DNA of 64,000 nt from Neocallimastix lanati (nom. inval.). Its lineage: Eukaryota > Neocallimastigomycota > Neocallimastigomycetes > Neocallimastigales > Neocallimastigaceae. A program made the translations under genes and the position numbers. The notes under the pieces were generated by a model. It did not search any database, had not been told where the DNA came from, and was given only the letters and a program-made list of their open reading frames with translations. Below, piece after piece: positions 30,834 to 43,811 of this stretch. The stretch lies in the NCBI GenBank assembly GCA_016946835.1, contig JACVTC010000150.1:321501-385500 (forward strand), written 5' to 3'. How positions within the stretch are numbered: the first letter of the stretch is position 1; the number at the start of each line of letters is the position of its first letter.

Positions 30834-33302
30834 AATGATAAAATATATAATTATTTAAAAATAAATAATTATATAAGTAAATAAAAGTATATAATTATAA
30901 AAGATATATAATTATATAAGTAAATAAAAGTATATAATTATAAAAGGTATATAATTATATAAGTAAATAAAAAGTATATATAATTATTAAAAGAAATAAT
31001 TATATAAGATAATAATAAAAAAATATATAATTATTAAAAGATATATAATTATATATAATGATAAAAGTTTACAATTATTATCTAAAGATAATAACTATAA
31101 TAAAATAAGAGTTAATAATTAAAAATAAAGGGTAAATAAAGTAAAGTAATTATTAACCAAAGTAAATAAAATAAATAAAAAAGGTAAGGTTGAAAGAATA
31201 ATAAAGGTTATAAAAATATAATTATTATAATGAAAAAAAATAAAAGGTATTATATAAATATTTAAATTATTATGAAGACATAATAAAATAAGATATTTAT
31301 ATAGAGATAATTTATAAAAGATAATTTATAAAAGATAAAAATAAAAATAAAAGAAAAAAAGAAAAAAAGAAAATAAAAAATAAAATAATAATTATTCTTA
31401 TGTTATTTATATATAATTAAATAAAAAAAGATTTAAAAAATAAATCTTTTAATAATTTATATATAAAGGGAACACAAGAAAAATTTTTAATCTAAATTTT
31501 TTAAATATAAATAAATTAAATATAAAAGAATTATAATAAAAGCTATAAAATTATATTTAAACTATTGTAAAAGTTAAAAGGGTAAATAAAGAAAGGAAAA
31601 ATTATATATTGTCTTAGTATTTACCTAAGACTGCAATTACGTTAATAAAAAAATTATAAAACTATATAATTAATAAAAATCTAATATGTAAATAAATAAA
31701 AAAAAATATTTTATACTAAATAAAAACTATATATAAAATAATTAAATTCTTTAATAATAAATAATAAAATAATAATAAAAATTATTATAGAAATTATTTA
31801 TTAAAAAATTATTAAATTATTTTATATAAGAGAAAAAAATAAAATATTAAAAATTAAATGAATTAAAAAGTGCACTTTTAAAATAATTATTAAAACTATT
31901 TTAAAAGAATAAAAACAAATAATGTTAAATAAGTGTAAATAAAAAAAAAAGTCATTAAAAAATTTTTTAATAACAATAAATAAAAATATAAAAAAAAAAT
32001 ATAATTATTTAGAGTTATCAAAAATAATGTAGTACAAAAAATAAAAAAATTTTTTGTACCGCAAAATATATATAATAATTAATAAATAGATAAATATGAA
32101 TTAACCGTTATGATATAAAAAGATTTATAATAAATATAATTATTTAATAAAAAAAAAAAATAATTTAATAATAAACCATAATGTATTTTGGATTATACAT
32201 TAGGAGAAATAAAATTATTTTTTTTTTTTTTAATAATAATTATTATTATTATTATTATTTTTTTTTTTTTTTTTTTGTAATTTTTTTTGTAGTAGATTTT
32301 TTTTGTATTATTTTTTTGTATTTGAATATATTGTTATTATATTATAATATATGTGATGAAAAAAAATTTTTTATATTTTTTAATGCATTTTTATTTTTAT
32401 TGGATAAAAAATTGAAATTTTATAATTGTATTAAACTTTTTTATTTTTTATATGGCTTTAAACATTAATTATATTTGATTATATTGAATTTTTTTTATTT
32501 TTTGTATGGCTTCAAATTAAAAATATTTGATTGTATTGAAATTTTTTTTTTGGTCCTATTTATTGGTTCATTTTTTTTTTTTTTTTACAATTTTGATTGA
32601 TTTAAATTTTTTTTTTTTTGCAATTTTGATTGATTTTATTTTTATTTTTTTTTTTTTTTTTTGCATTTTTGATTGGATTTAATTTTTTTTTTTTTTTTTT
32701 ATTGTTTGAATGAATAATGAATGTATTTATATTGAAAAAATAATTATTTTTTGTTACATTGTAATGAAATTTTTTATAATTATTGGATAATAAGTTGAAA
32801 ATATTGTATATGTATTGTTTTTTTTTTTTTTTTTTGTATTTGAATTGTAAAATATTTTAATTATAATATAATTTAATAATAAAATTAAATAAATAAAAAA
32901 TATAGTTAGTAATTATTGATAATAGTAATAAAAAATAATAATAAAAAATTTAAAAGGCCTTTTAAAAAAAAAAAAAAAGTAAAGACTTTAAATAAAAAAA
33001 AAAATAATTAATAAATTTATTATATATTTTTTAAATAAAATATTTATATAAATAAATATATATTTAAATATATAAAAAATTTATTTTTAATTTTTCATAA
33101 AATAATTAAAAATATAATAATTTATTTTATAAAAAAAAATTAAAGAAATAAAAATAAAAAATAAAAAATAAAAAATAAAGGTCACTTTAAAATAAAAGAA
33201 TTATTTTAAAAGGCCTCTTAAATTTAAAATTTTAATAAATAAATAATAAAAAAATTTTTAATTTACTATTAATTATAATTAAAATTATAAAAAATTTAAT
33301 TT

Positions 33303-33333
<31 letters not shown>

Positions 33334-33617
33334 TAAACTTTGGTGTAACAAAAAAAAATTTTTTTGAAATAATTTAAAAATTTAATTAAATTTATATTTA
33401 CCTTTTAATTATATAATTCTAAAAGTTGTTTTGTTTTGTTTATGTGCTGAAGTTATAATTTTTATTAATGGTATTATTGTCCTTATTGTCGTTGTTATTT
33501 CATTTTTTTTTTTTTTTTTTAAATTATTAAAGTGATAAATAATTTTTATATATTAATTTGTTTTTAACGAGGTCCTTTAAAGTGCACTTTTGATTACTCG
33601 TCTTAAACCATTTTGTT
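30834..33617 (-). mobile_element. 3' tail of minus-strand LINE copy 1 (proximal part)
   Basis: Non-coding, collinear by eye with about 47000-49440. Shared anchors include GGGAACACAAGAAAAATTTTTAAT, AAAAGTGCACTTTTAAAATAATTATT, TGTACCGCAAAATATATATAATAATTAATAAATAGATAA and AAAATTTAAAAGGCCTTTT. Together with 20241-21358 it makes a tail of about 3.9 kb. The frame at 32181-32468 is a T-rich shadow. Confidence 0.65.
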
Positions 33618-35366
33618 TTAATTATTATTATGATTATTATTATTATTAGTAGCAGTAGTAGTAGTAGTAGTAGTAGTAGTAGCAGTAGTAGATGATGGTA
33701 GTTCATTCCAAAATTTATAAAGGAAGTCGGTGATAATTCTAAATTTATCATAATTTTTATTATTTAATATACTGTCTAGTATATTATAGTTTGGTGGTGG
33801 ATGATCACCATACTTTCGAAGTTCACTTTTATATGCATAGATGTCATCGTTGCATATAAAATGCCAAAAGGAAACATGCATAAATAATTTGCATTTCTGA
33901 ATATGAGCTCTATTCATTTCCCTATGACATATTGGACAGATCTTTTTATAGAGAAAAGTATTTAATCTCCATCTTATTGCTCTATATCTTGTTATAGGAT
34001 CATTGATATAGATGCATTGATCAGAAGAATTAGTTTCTTTAATATAATTTTTATCGGTCTTCTTTTTCACTCTTGCAAATGGAAGAATACAACTTGTTAA
34101 CGCTGAACTTCCAAAGTTACTTTTATAAATAAGATCTTTTATTCTTGAATCCAAACCAATAAGATCTATATCTGGATCATTCGGGTCTTCGTCGTCTGGT
34201 ATCACTGGATCTTTTAATCCAAAGTATTTTAAATGGAACAAATGATCCCAGTCCATAACTTTATAAAAAAAGGAATTTCTTGGGATCCTACTTTTATAGT
34301 TATTGATATAAAAGGCCACATTTAAAGGATTATCTTCATCTATTTCTTTAATGTGCCTTTTAAATTTTAATGATAATGTATAGAGTCTTTCTAAAGTTGG
34401 AGGTAATCCTAAAATAGAAAAGCCTATACGAAAACGTTTAGTATTTAAGATCCATTTAACTCCTAGTCTCATTACTTTATTATAAAGATGGATCTCTTCA
34501 AAGGGTTCTTTGGAATTTAATTCTCTATTTTCAAATTCTTCAATACTTTTCATCCAGTAAAAGGAAAGACAAGCAGAATGTTTCATCATTGGTCTAATAA
34601 ATGATCTAAATATGAATAACTTAATTGAAGGCGACCATTTATTGATATAATAATTCAGAGACTTTAACAATTTTAATGATCGTTCTGCTGAATTATTTAA
34701 ATGTTCTTTCCAATTAATTCCAGAACATCTATGAATAAAACCCAAATACTTGTATTCTTCTTTTTTTGGAAGTCTATTTTCTTCTGAACCTAAATAAAAA
34801 GGAAGATTATCCACGTTATTATTATTATTATAATTATTTATGTTGTTATTATCATCATCATTATCATTATCATTATCATTATCATTATCATTATCATTAT
34901 CATTATCATTATCATTATCATTATCATTATCATTATCATTATCATTATCATTATCATTATCATTATCATTATCATTATCATTATCATTATCATTATCATT
35001 ATCATTATCATTATCATTATCATTATTGTTATTAAAATAAGGATCACTAAGGAAAGCTGACTTTTCAATATTAAACTCCATTCCATTTTCTTCAGCCCAT
35101 TTAAAACAGATATCTATCATTTTTTGCATATCATCTTTATTTTCATTATTTAATTTAATATCATCAGCATAGAAAAGACAATGAGGTAATGGATCATTTG
35201 GATACCTTTCGATCAATTCTGATGCTAAATCATCAATGAAAATATTAAAAAGTAAAGGTGATAAAATAGCACCTTGTAGTAAGCCTCTTTGTATTTCTAT
35301 TTCATCCGTTATTTCCTGATTTACAATAATTCTTGTAGTACATCCAGAAAATAACGAAGCAATCAA
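33618..35366 (-). pseudogene. LINE reverse transcriptase, 5'-truncated (copy 1)
   Basis: An open frame of 582 residues without an ATG at its start (the first codon is TTG); homology to copy 2 stops at IASLFSGCTTR, where a satellite begins. RT motifs are QGAILSPLLFNIFIDDL and catalytic HCLFYADDIKLN, then FNIEKSAFLSD. Next comes an (Asn-Asp)n tract from a hexanucleotide repeat, then EEYKYLGFIHR, a long C-terminal domain and a knuckle CPICHREMNRAHIQKC (CX2CX7HX3C). The C-terminus is a Thr/Asn homopolymer run. The N-terminal RT, endonuclease and ORF1 are missing, as expected for a 5'-truncated LINE insertion. The family differs from the LINE at 1-4.9 kb. Confidence 0.85.
34859..35026. repeat. (ATTATC)n hexanucleotide microsatellite in the RT gene
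   Basis: About 27 near-perfect copies. On the minus strand they encode alternating Asp and Asn within the RT. Both-strand frames here (His-Tyr, Met-Ile, Leu-Ser repeats) are shadows. Confidence 0.9.
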
Positions 35367-35367
35367 A

Positions 35368-35895
35368 AATTTTTTTTTTATCTCTGTAAAATTTTTGTAA
35401 TAAATTTTTGAAAGTTATCATGAATCAGTATGATATACGGGTTTAAATAATTCATGAAATAATAAACCTAGAATAAAATAAATTATATCATTGGAAAGGT
35501 ATTTGTTTTCATTAAATTAATATGAAATTGAATTACTTGTAACTTTATATTTAAAGATTTTCAAAAAAATTTTTTTTATCCCTTTAAAATCTTTGTAATA
35601 AATTTTTGAAAGTTATCATGAATCAGTATGATATACGGGTTTAAATTATTCATTAAATAATAAACCTAGAATAAAATAAATTAAATCATTAGAAAGGCAT
35701 TTGTTTGCGCTAACTTAATATGAAATTGAATTACTTGTAACTTTATTTTTAAAGATTTTCAAAAAACTTGTTTTTATCTCTGTAAAATTTTTGTAATAAA
35801 TTTTTGAAAGTCAACATGAATCAGTATGATATATGGGTTTAAATAATTCATGAAATAATAAACTTAGAATAAAAAAAATTATATCATTAAATATG
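35368..35895. repeat. ~198-bp tandem repeat, about 2.7 copies
   Basis: Units start at about 35379, 35577 and 35774. They share TTTTTGTAATAAATTTTTGAAAGT, CATGAATCAGTATGATATA and GAAATTGAATTACTTGTAAC. It abuts the truncation point of the LINE. Nothing coding is seen, and the next 217 bases are plain AT-rich sequence. Confidence 0.8.
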
Positions 35896-36112
35896 TAATA
35901 TAAAAATATTTAATACATTAGCTTTTAAATTCGTAAGCATTGTTATTTAAAGCTAATAATTTCTTTTAAAATACATATTTATTATAATACCAAATAATCA
36001 TTTATATTTAAATGTTTGAGAAAATATAAATTTAAATATTAAATAAATTTAATTTAAAATATTAATGAATAAATATTAATTATATAAATAAATAAATAAT
36101 TTAACAAATATA

Positions 36113-36745
36113 TTCTTTTATTTTTAGTTAATAAAAAAAAAATTGCTCAAACCGTATATGTCAAAAAAAAAATAGCGGAAAAACTTTTCTCTTTAAAATG
36201 CAAAAATATTTGAATATTTTATTCATAATAAGCAAAAGTATTTTTGGATTAATTTTTATTAAAAAATTATTAATTAAAATAAAAAGATTATATAAGTGGA
36301 TATATATTATGTTTATAAATAAATCAACTATATATGTTAATGAATAAATAATTATAAAATAAATAAATAAATAATTTAATAAACAAATTCTTTTATTTTT
36401 GGTTAATAAAAAAAATTTGCTCAAACCGTATATGTCAAAAAAAAATAGCGAAAAAACTTTTTTCTTTAAAATGCAAAAATATTTGAATATTTTATTCATA
36501 ATAAGCAAAAGTATTTTCAGATTAATTTTTATTAAAAAATTATTAATTAAAATAAAAAGATTATATAAGTGGATATATATTATGTTTATTAATAAATCAA
36601 CTATATATATTAATGAATAAATAATTATAAAATAAATAAATAAATAATTTAATAAACAAATTCTTTTATTTTTGGTTAATAAAAAAAATTTGCTCAAACC
36701 GTATATGTCAAAAAAAAATAGCGAAAAAACTTTTTTCTAATGGAA
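36113..36745. repeat. ~273-bp tandem repeat, about 2.3 copies
   Basis: Units begin near 36113, 36389 and 36660, each with TTGCTCAAACCGTATATGTC followed by AAAAAAAAATAGCG. The reading frames across it (Ile/Leu/Phe-rich, repeated) are shadows of the repeat. Confidence 0.85.
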
Positions 36746-36779
36746 ATTTATTAATAAAATAAATAAATAATTAAATATA

Positions 36780-37078
36780 TATTTTAATGATTATTTATTA
36801 AATAAATAAAAAATAAATAAATTAATCAGTATTAATGAATATTTATTAATTACTTAAATAAATATTTTGATATATATATAAATGAATATATATTAATTAC
36901 TTAAATAAATATTTTGATATATATATTAATGAATATATATTAATTAAGTAAATAAATATTTTGATAAATATATTAATGAATATATATTAATTAATTAATT
37001 AAATATTTTGATATATATATTAATGAATATTTATTAGTTACTTAAATAAATATTTTGATATATATATTAATGAATATT
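36780..37078. repeat. ~56-bp tandem repeat, about five copies
   Basis: Units contain AAATAAATATTTTGATATAT followed by ATTAATGAATATATATTAAT, drifting by a few substitutions. Confidence 0.75.
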
Positions 37079-40000
37079 TAAATAAAGAATAAAATAAAGA
37101 TAAAATAAAATAAAGAATAAAAAAAAAATAAAATAAAATAAAGAATAAAATAAAGATAAAATATAATAAAGAGAAAAAAAATAAAATAAAAAAAATAAAA
37201 TAAAATAAAGAATAAAATAAAAAATAAAATAAAATAAAGAATAAAATAAAGAATAAAATAAAAAATAAAATAAAATAAAAATAAAGAATAAAATAAATCA
37301 AAATAACATAAAATAAAATAAAGAATAAAATAAAAATAAAGAATAAAATAAATCAAAATAACATAAAATAAAATAAAGAATAAAATAAAGAATAAAATAA
37401 AATAAAAAATAAAATAAAATAAAGAATAAAATAAAAAAAAAAAATAAAATAAAGATAAATAAAATTAAAAAAGAATAAAATAAAAAAAAAAAAAAATAAA
37501 ATAAAGATAAATAAAATTAAATAAAGAATAAAATAAAAAAAAAAAAAAAAAATAAAATAAAGATAAATAAAATTAAATAAAGAATAAAATAAATCAAAAT
37601 AAAATAAAATAAAATAAAAAAGAAATAAAATAAAATAAAATAAAGAATAAAAAGAAATAAAATAAAAATAAAATAAAATAAAATAAAATAAAATAAAATA
37701 AAATAAAATAAAATAAAATAAAAAATAAAATAAAAAAGAAATAAAAAAAAAATAAAGAATAAAATAAAATAAAAAATTAAAATAAAATAAAACATAAAGA
37801 ATAAAATAAAATAAAGAATAAAATAAAAAAAAAAAAAATAAAATAAAGATAAATAAAATTAAAAAAGAATAAAATAAAAAAAAAAAAAAAAAATAAAATA
37901 AAGATAAATAAAATTAAATAAAGAATAAAATAAAAAAAAAAAAAAAAATAAAATAAAGATAAATAAAATTAAATAAAGAATAAAATAAATCAAAATAAAA
38001 TAAAATAAAAAATAAAATAAAATAAAATAAAGAATAAAATAAAAAAGAAATAAAAAAAAAATAAAGAATAAAATAAAATAAAATAAAGAATAAAAGAGAA
38101 ATAAAATAAAATAAAGAATAAAATAAAAAAGAAATAAAATAAAATAAAGAATAGAATAAAATAAAATAAAGAATAAAATATAAAGAAAATAAATAAAAAA
38201 AATAAAATAAAACATAAAGAATAAAAAAAATAAAATAAAACATAAAGAATAAAAAAAATAAAATAAAACATAAAGAATAAAAAAAATAAAATAAAACATA
38301 AAGAATAAAAAAAATAAAATAAAACATAAGGAATAAAAAAAATAAAATAAAACATAAAGAATAAAAAAAATAAAATAAAACATAAAGAATAAAAAAAAAT
38401 AAAATAAAACATAAAGAATAAAATAAAATAAAGAATAAAATAAAATAAAGAATAAAATAAAATAAAGAATAAAATAAAATAAAAAATAAAATAAAATAAA
38501 GAATAAAATAAAAAATAAAATAAAATAAAGAATAAAATAAAGTATAAAATAAAAAATAAAATAAAATAAAGAATAAAATAAAGAATAAAATAAAAAATAA
38601 AATAAAATAAAGAATAAAATAAAGTATAAAATAAAAAATAAAATAAAATAAAGAATAAAATAAAGAATAAAATAAAAAATAAAATAAAATAAAAAATAAA
38701 ATAAAATAAAGAATAAAATAAAATAAAGAATAAAATAAAAATAAAGAATAAAATAAATCAAAATAACATAAAATAAAATAAAGAATAAAATAAAGAATAA
38801 AATAAAGAATAAAATAAAATAAAGAATAAAATAAAAAAAAAAAAAAATAAAATAAAGATAAATAAAATTAAAAAAGAATAAAATAAAAAAAAAAAAAAAA
38901 ATAAAATAAAGATAAATAAAATTAAATAAAGAATAAAATAAAAAAAAAAAAAAAAAATAAAATAAAGATAAATAAAATTAAATAAAGAATAAAATAAATC
39001 AAAATAAAATAAAATAAAAAAATAAAATAAAATAAAATAAAATAAAGAATAAAAAGAAATAAAATAAAAATAAAATAAAATAAAATAAAATAAAATAAAA
39101 TAAAATAAAATAAAAAATAAAATAAAAAAGAAATAAAAAAAAATAAAGAATAAAATAAAATAAAAAATTAAAATAAAATAAAACATAAAGAATAAAATAA
39201 AATAAAGAATAAAAAAGAAATAAAATAAAATAAAGAATAAAAAAGAAATAAAATAAAATAAAGAATAAAATAAATCAAAATAAAGAATAAAATAAAATAA
39301 AAAATTAAAATAAATCAAAATAAAGAATTGAATGAAATAAAAAATTAAAATAAAATAAAAAAAAAAATAAAATAAAACATAAAGAATAAAATAAAGATAA
39401 ATAAAATAAAATAAAGAATAAAATAAAATAAAATAAAGAATAAAATATAAAGAAAATAAATAAAAAAAATAAAATAAAACATAAAGAATAAAAAAAATAA
39501 AATAAAACATAAAGAATAAAATAAAATAAAATAAAATAAAAAATAAATCAAAATAAAATAAAATAAAGAATAAAATAAATCAAAATAAAATATAATAAAG
39601 AATAAAATAAATCAAAAAAAAATAAAATAAATCAAAAAAAATAAAATAAAACATAAAGAATAAAATAAAGATAAATAAAATAAAATAAAGAATAAAATAA
39701 ATCAAAATAAAATATAATAAAGAATAAAATAAATCAAAATAAAATAAAATAAAAAATAAAATAAAATAAAATAAAATAAAGAATAAAATAAAAAAGAAAT
39801 AAAAAAAAATAAAGAATAGAATAAAATAAAATAAAGAATAAAATATAAAGAAAATAAAATAAAGAATAAAATAAAAAAGAAATAAAATAAAATAAAGAAT
39901 AGAATAAAATAAAATAAAGAATAAAATATAAAGAAAATAAATAAAAAAAATAAAATAAAACATAAAGAATAAAAAAAAAAATAAAATAAAACATAAAGAA

Positions 40001-43000
40001 TAAAATAAAATAAAGAATAAAATAAAATAAAGAATAAAATAAAATAAAGAATAAAATAAAATAAAAAATAAAATAAAATAAAATAAAATAAAATAAAATA
40101 AAGAATAAAATAAAATAAATTAAAATAAAAAATAAATCAAAATAAAATATAATAAAGAATAAAATAAATCAAAATAAAATAAAATAAAGAATAAAATATA
40201 AAGAAAATAAATAAAAAAAATAAAATAAAACATAAAGAATAAAAAAAATAAAATAAAACATAAAGAATAAAAAAAATAAAATAAAACATAAAGAATAAAA
40301 TAAAATAAAGAATAAAATAAAATAAAATAAAAAATAAATCAAAATAAAATATAATAAAGAATAAAATAAATCAAAAAAAATAAAATAAAAAAAAAAATAA
40401 AATAAAACATAAAGAATAAAATAAAGATAAATAAAATAAAATAAAGAATAAAATAAAAAAGAAATAAAAAAAAAAATAAAGAATAAAATAAAATAAAATA
40501 AAGAATAAAAAAGAAATAAAATAAAATAAAGAATAAAATAAAAAAGAAATAAAAAAAAATAAAGAATAAAATAGAATAAAATAAAAAAGAAATAAAAAAA
40601 AAATAAAGAATAAAATAAAATAAAATAAAGAATAAAAAAGAAATAAAATAAAATAAAGAATAAAATAAAAAAGAAATAAAAAAAAATAAAGAATAAAATA
40701 AAATAAAACATAAAGAATAAAATAAAATAAAAAAATAAAATAAAATAAAATAAAATAAAATAAAGAATAGAATAAAATAAAATAAATAATAAAATAAAAT
40801 AAAATAAAATAAAGAATAGAATAAAATAAAATAAATAATAAAATATAAAGAAATAAAATAAAATAAAGAATAAAATAAAGATAAATAAAATAAAATAAAG
40901 AATAAAATAAAATAAAATAAAATAAAAAATAAATCAAAATAAAATAAAATAAAAAATAAAATAAAATAAAATAAAGAATAAAATAAATCAAAATAAAATA
41001 TAATAAAGAATAAAATAAATCAAAATAAAATATAATAAAGAATAAAATAAATCAAAATAAAATAAAATAAAGAATAAAATATAAAGAAAATAAATAAAAA
41101 AAATAAAATAAAATAAAGAATAAAAAAAATAAAATAAAATATAATAAAGAATAAAATAAATCAAAATAAAATATAATAAAGAATAAAATAAATCAAAATA
41201 AAATAAAATAAAGAATAAAATATAAAGAAAATAAATAAAAAAAATAAAATAAAACATAAAGAATAAAAAAAATAAAATAAAACATAAAGAATAAAAAAAA
41301 TAAAATAAAACATAAAGAATAAAATAAAATAAAGAATAAAATAAAATAAAATAAAAAATAAATCAAAATAAAATATAATAAAGAATAAAATAAATCAAAA
41401 AAAAATAAAATAAATCAAAAAAAATAAAATAAAACATAAAGAATAAAATAAAGATAAATAAAATAAAATAAAATAAAGAATAAAATAAAAAAGAAATAAA
41501 AAAAAATAAAGAATAAAATAAAATAAAATAAAGAATAAAAAAGAAATAAAATAAAATAAAGAATAAAATAAAAAAGAAATAAAAAAAAATAAAGAATAAA
41601 ATAGAATAAAATAAAGAATAAAATAAAATAAAAAAATAAAATAAAATAAAATAAAATAAAGAATAGAATAAAATAAAATAAATAATAAAATGTAAAGAAA
41701 TAAAATAAAATAAAGAATAAAATAAAGATAAATAAAATAAAATAAAGAATAAAATAAAATAAAATAAAATAAAGAATAAAATAAAATAAAATAAAATAAA
41801 AAATAAATCAAAATAAAATAAAATAAAAAATAAAATAAAATAAAATAAAGAATAAAATAAATCAAAATAAAATATAATAAAGAATAAAATAAATCAAAAT
41901 AAAATAAAATAAAAAATAAAATAAAATAAAATAAAGAATAAAATAAAAAAGAAATAAAAAAAAATAAAGAATAAAAGAGAAATAAAATAAAATAAAGAAT
42001 AAAATAAAAAAGAAATAAAATAAAATAAAGAATAGAATAAAATAAAATAAAGAATAAAATATAAAGAAAATAAATAAAAAAAATAAAATAAAACATAAAG
42101 AATAAAATAAAGATAAATAAAATAAAATAAAGAATAGAATAAAATAAAATAAAGAATAAAATATAAAGAAAGTAAATAAAAAAAATAAAATAAAACATAA
42201 AGAATAAAAAAAATAAAATAAAACATAAAGAATAAAATAAAATAAAATAAAAAATAAATCAAAATAAAATAAAACATAAAGAATAAAATAAATCAAAATA
42301 AAATATAATAAAGAATAAAATAAATCAAAAAAAAATAAAATAAATCAAAAAAAATAAAATAAAACATAAAGAATAAAATAAAGATAAATAAAATAAAATA
42401 AAATAAAGAATAAAATAAAAAAGAAATAAAAAAAAATAAAGAATAAAATAAAATAAAATAAAGAATAAAAAAGAAATAAAATAAAATAAAGAATAAAATA
42501 AAAAAGAAATAAAAAAAAATAAAGAATAAAATAGAATAAAATAAAAAAGAAATAAAAAAAAAATAAAGAATAAAATGAAATAAAATAAAGAATAAAAAAG
42601 AAATAAAATAAAATAAAGAATAAAATAAAAAAGAAATAAAAAAAAATAAAGAATAAAATAGAATAAAATAAAAAAGAAATAAAAAAAAAATAAAGAATAA
42701 AATGAAATAAAATAAAGAATAAAAAAGAAATAAAATAAAATAAAGAATAAAATAAAAAAGAAATAAAAAAAAATAAAGAATAAAATAGAATAAAATAAAG
42801 AATAAAATAAAATAAAAAAATAAAATAAAATAAAATAAAATAAAGAATAGAATAAAATAAAATAAATAATAAAATATAAAGAAATAAAATAAAATAAAGA
42901 ATAAAATAAAGATAAATAAAATAAAATAAAGAATAAAATAAAAATTAAAATAAAATAAAAAAGAAATAAAATAAAACATAAAAAATAAAATATAAAGAAA

Positions 43001-43040
43001 TAAAATATATCATAAAAAATAAATAAAAAATAAAATAAAG
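37079..43040. repeat. 6-kb A-rich satellite (AAAAT/AAAGA type)
   Basis: The plus strand is almost entirely A and T with scattered G and very little C, built from AAAAT, AATAAAG and AAATCAAAATA words. Longer blocks recur. A ~170-bp block with AATAAAATAAAGATAAATAA and AAAAAATAAAATAAAGAT appears near 37440, 37825 and 38835. AATAAAACATAAAGAATAAA appears many times near 38210-38410 and again at 39.5, 40.2 and 41.3 kb. All long reverse frames here (Phe/Tyr/Ile/Leu only) are shadows. No gene is supported. Confidence 0.9.
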
Positions 43041-43166
43041 AATAGAATAAAATAAAACATAAATTAATATTATATAAAATAATATTAATTGTATATAATA
43101 TAAAATATCAAGTAAACTAATATACTAAACTAATAATATCAATTAAAAAATATAATAACTTGATAG

Positions 43167-43685
43167 GAGTTTAAGAGATAATAAATTCACAGGAGATATT
43201 CCGGATTTCTCAAGCTCACCATCTATAAGAGAACTGTACGTTTGTTATAAATATTATAAAAATAATAAATATAATTATGATTTTAAAAATATTTCAAAAA
43301 ATGTTTTATATTTATTTTAATAAATTACTTCTATTAATATGAAAACTATTTTCATATTATATATTGTTTATATTGTTATCATTTCTATATTTATTAATAG
43401 ACATTTATATAATAATCAATTTGATGGAGATATTGGTAATAGATTAAAAAACCTAGATTATCTTTATTTATTGTAAGTATATTATTAATAAATAAATAAA
43501 TATATAAATTTTATATTTCATTTTTATTGAAAAAAAAAAAAATTTATCTCTACTTAATAAAAAATTTTTGTATAAACCTAATTAATATTATAGAAATTTA
43601 AGAAATAATAAATTAACTGGAACAATTCCTGAATATATTGGTAGCTATACTAATATGACCGAAATGTAACTATGATTTTTCTATA

Positions 43686-43716
<31 letters not shown>

Positions 43717-43776
43717 GAGTAATAAAAATAGGAATGATTAATTATTAATGATTTTTATTGATTATTTTAATATTTG

Positions 43777-43811
<35 letters not shown>

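Noticed and set aside
34766-35086. His-Tyr, Leu-Ser and Met-Ile repeat frames
   Set aside because: Alternative frames of the hexanucleotide tract inside the RT gene.
36161-36697. 178-residue frame with an internal duplication
   Set aside because: The duplication is the 273-bp satellite itself; the frame is a by-product.
35368-36745. CRISPR-like array from regular repeats
   Set aside because: Units are contiguous satellites of about 198 and 273 bp without spacers, in a eukaryotic context.
37078-42979. Many long minus-strand reading frames made only of Phe, Tyr, Ile, Leu and a few Ser/Val
   Set aside because: They are translations of an A-rich satellite; all frames are open because stop codons are rare on the T-rich strand. 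No start context, motif or conserved region.
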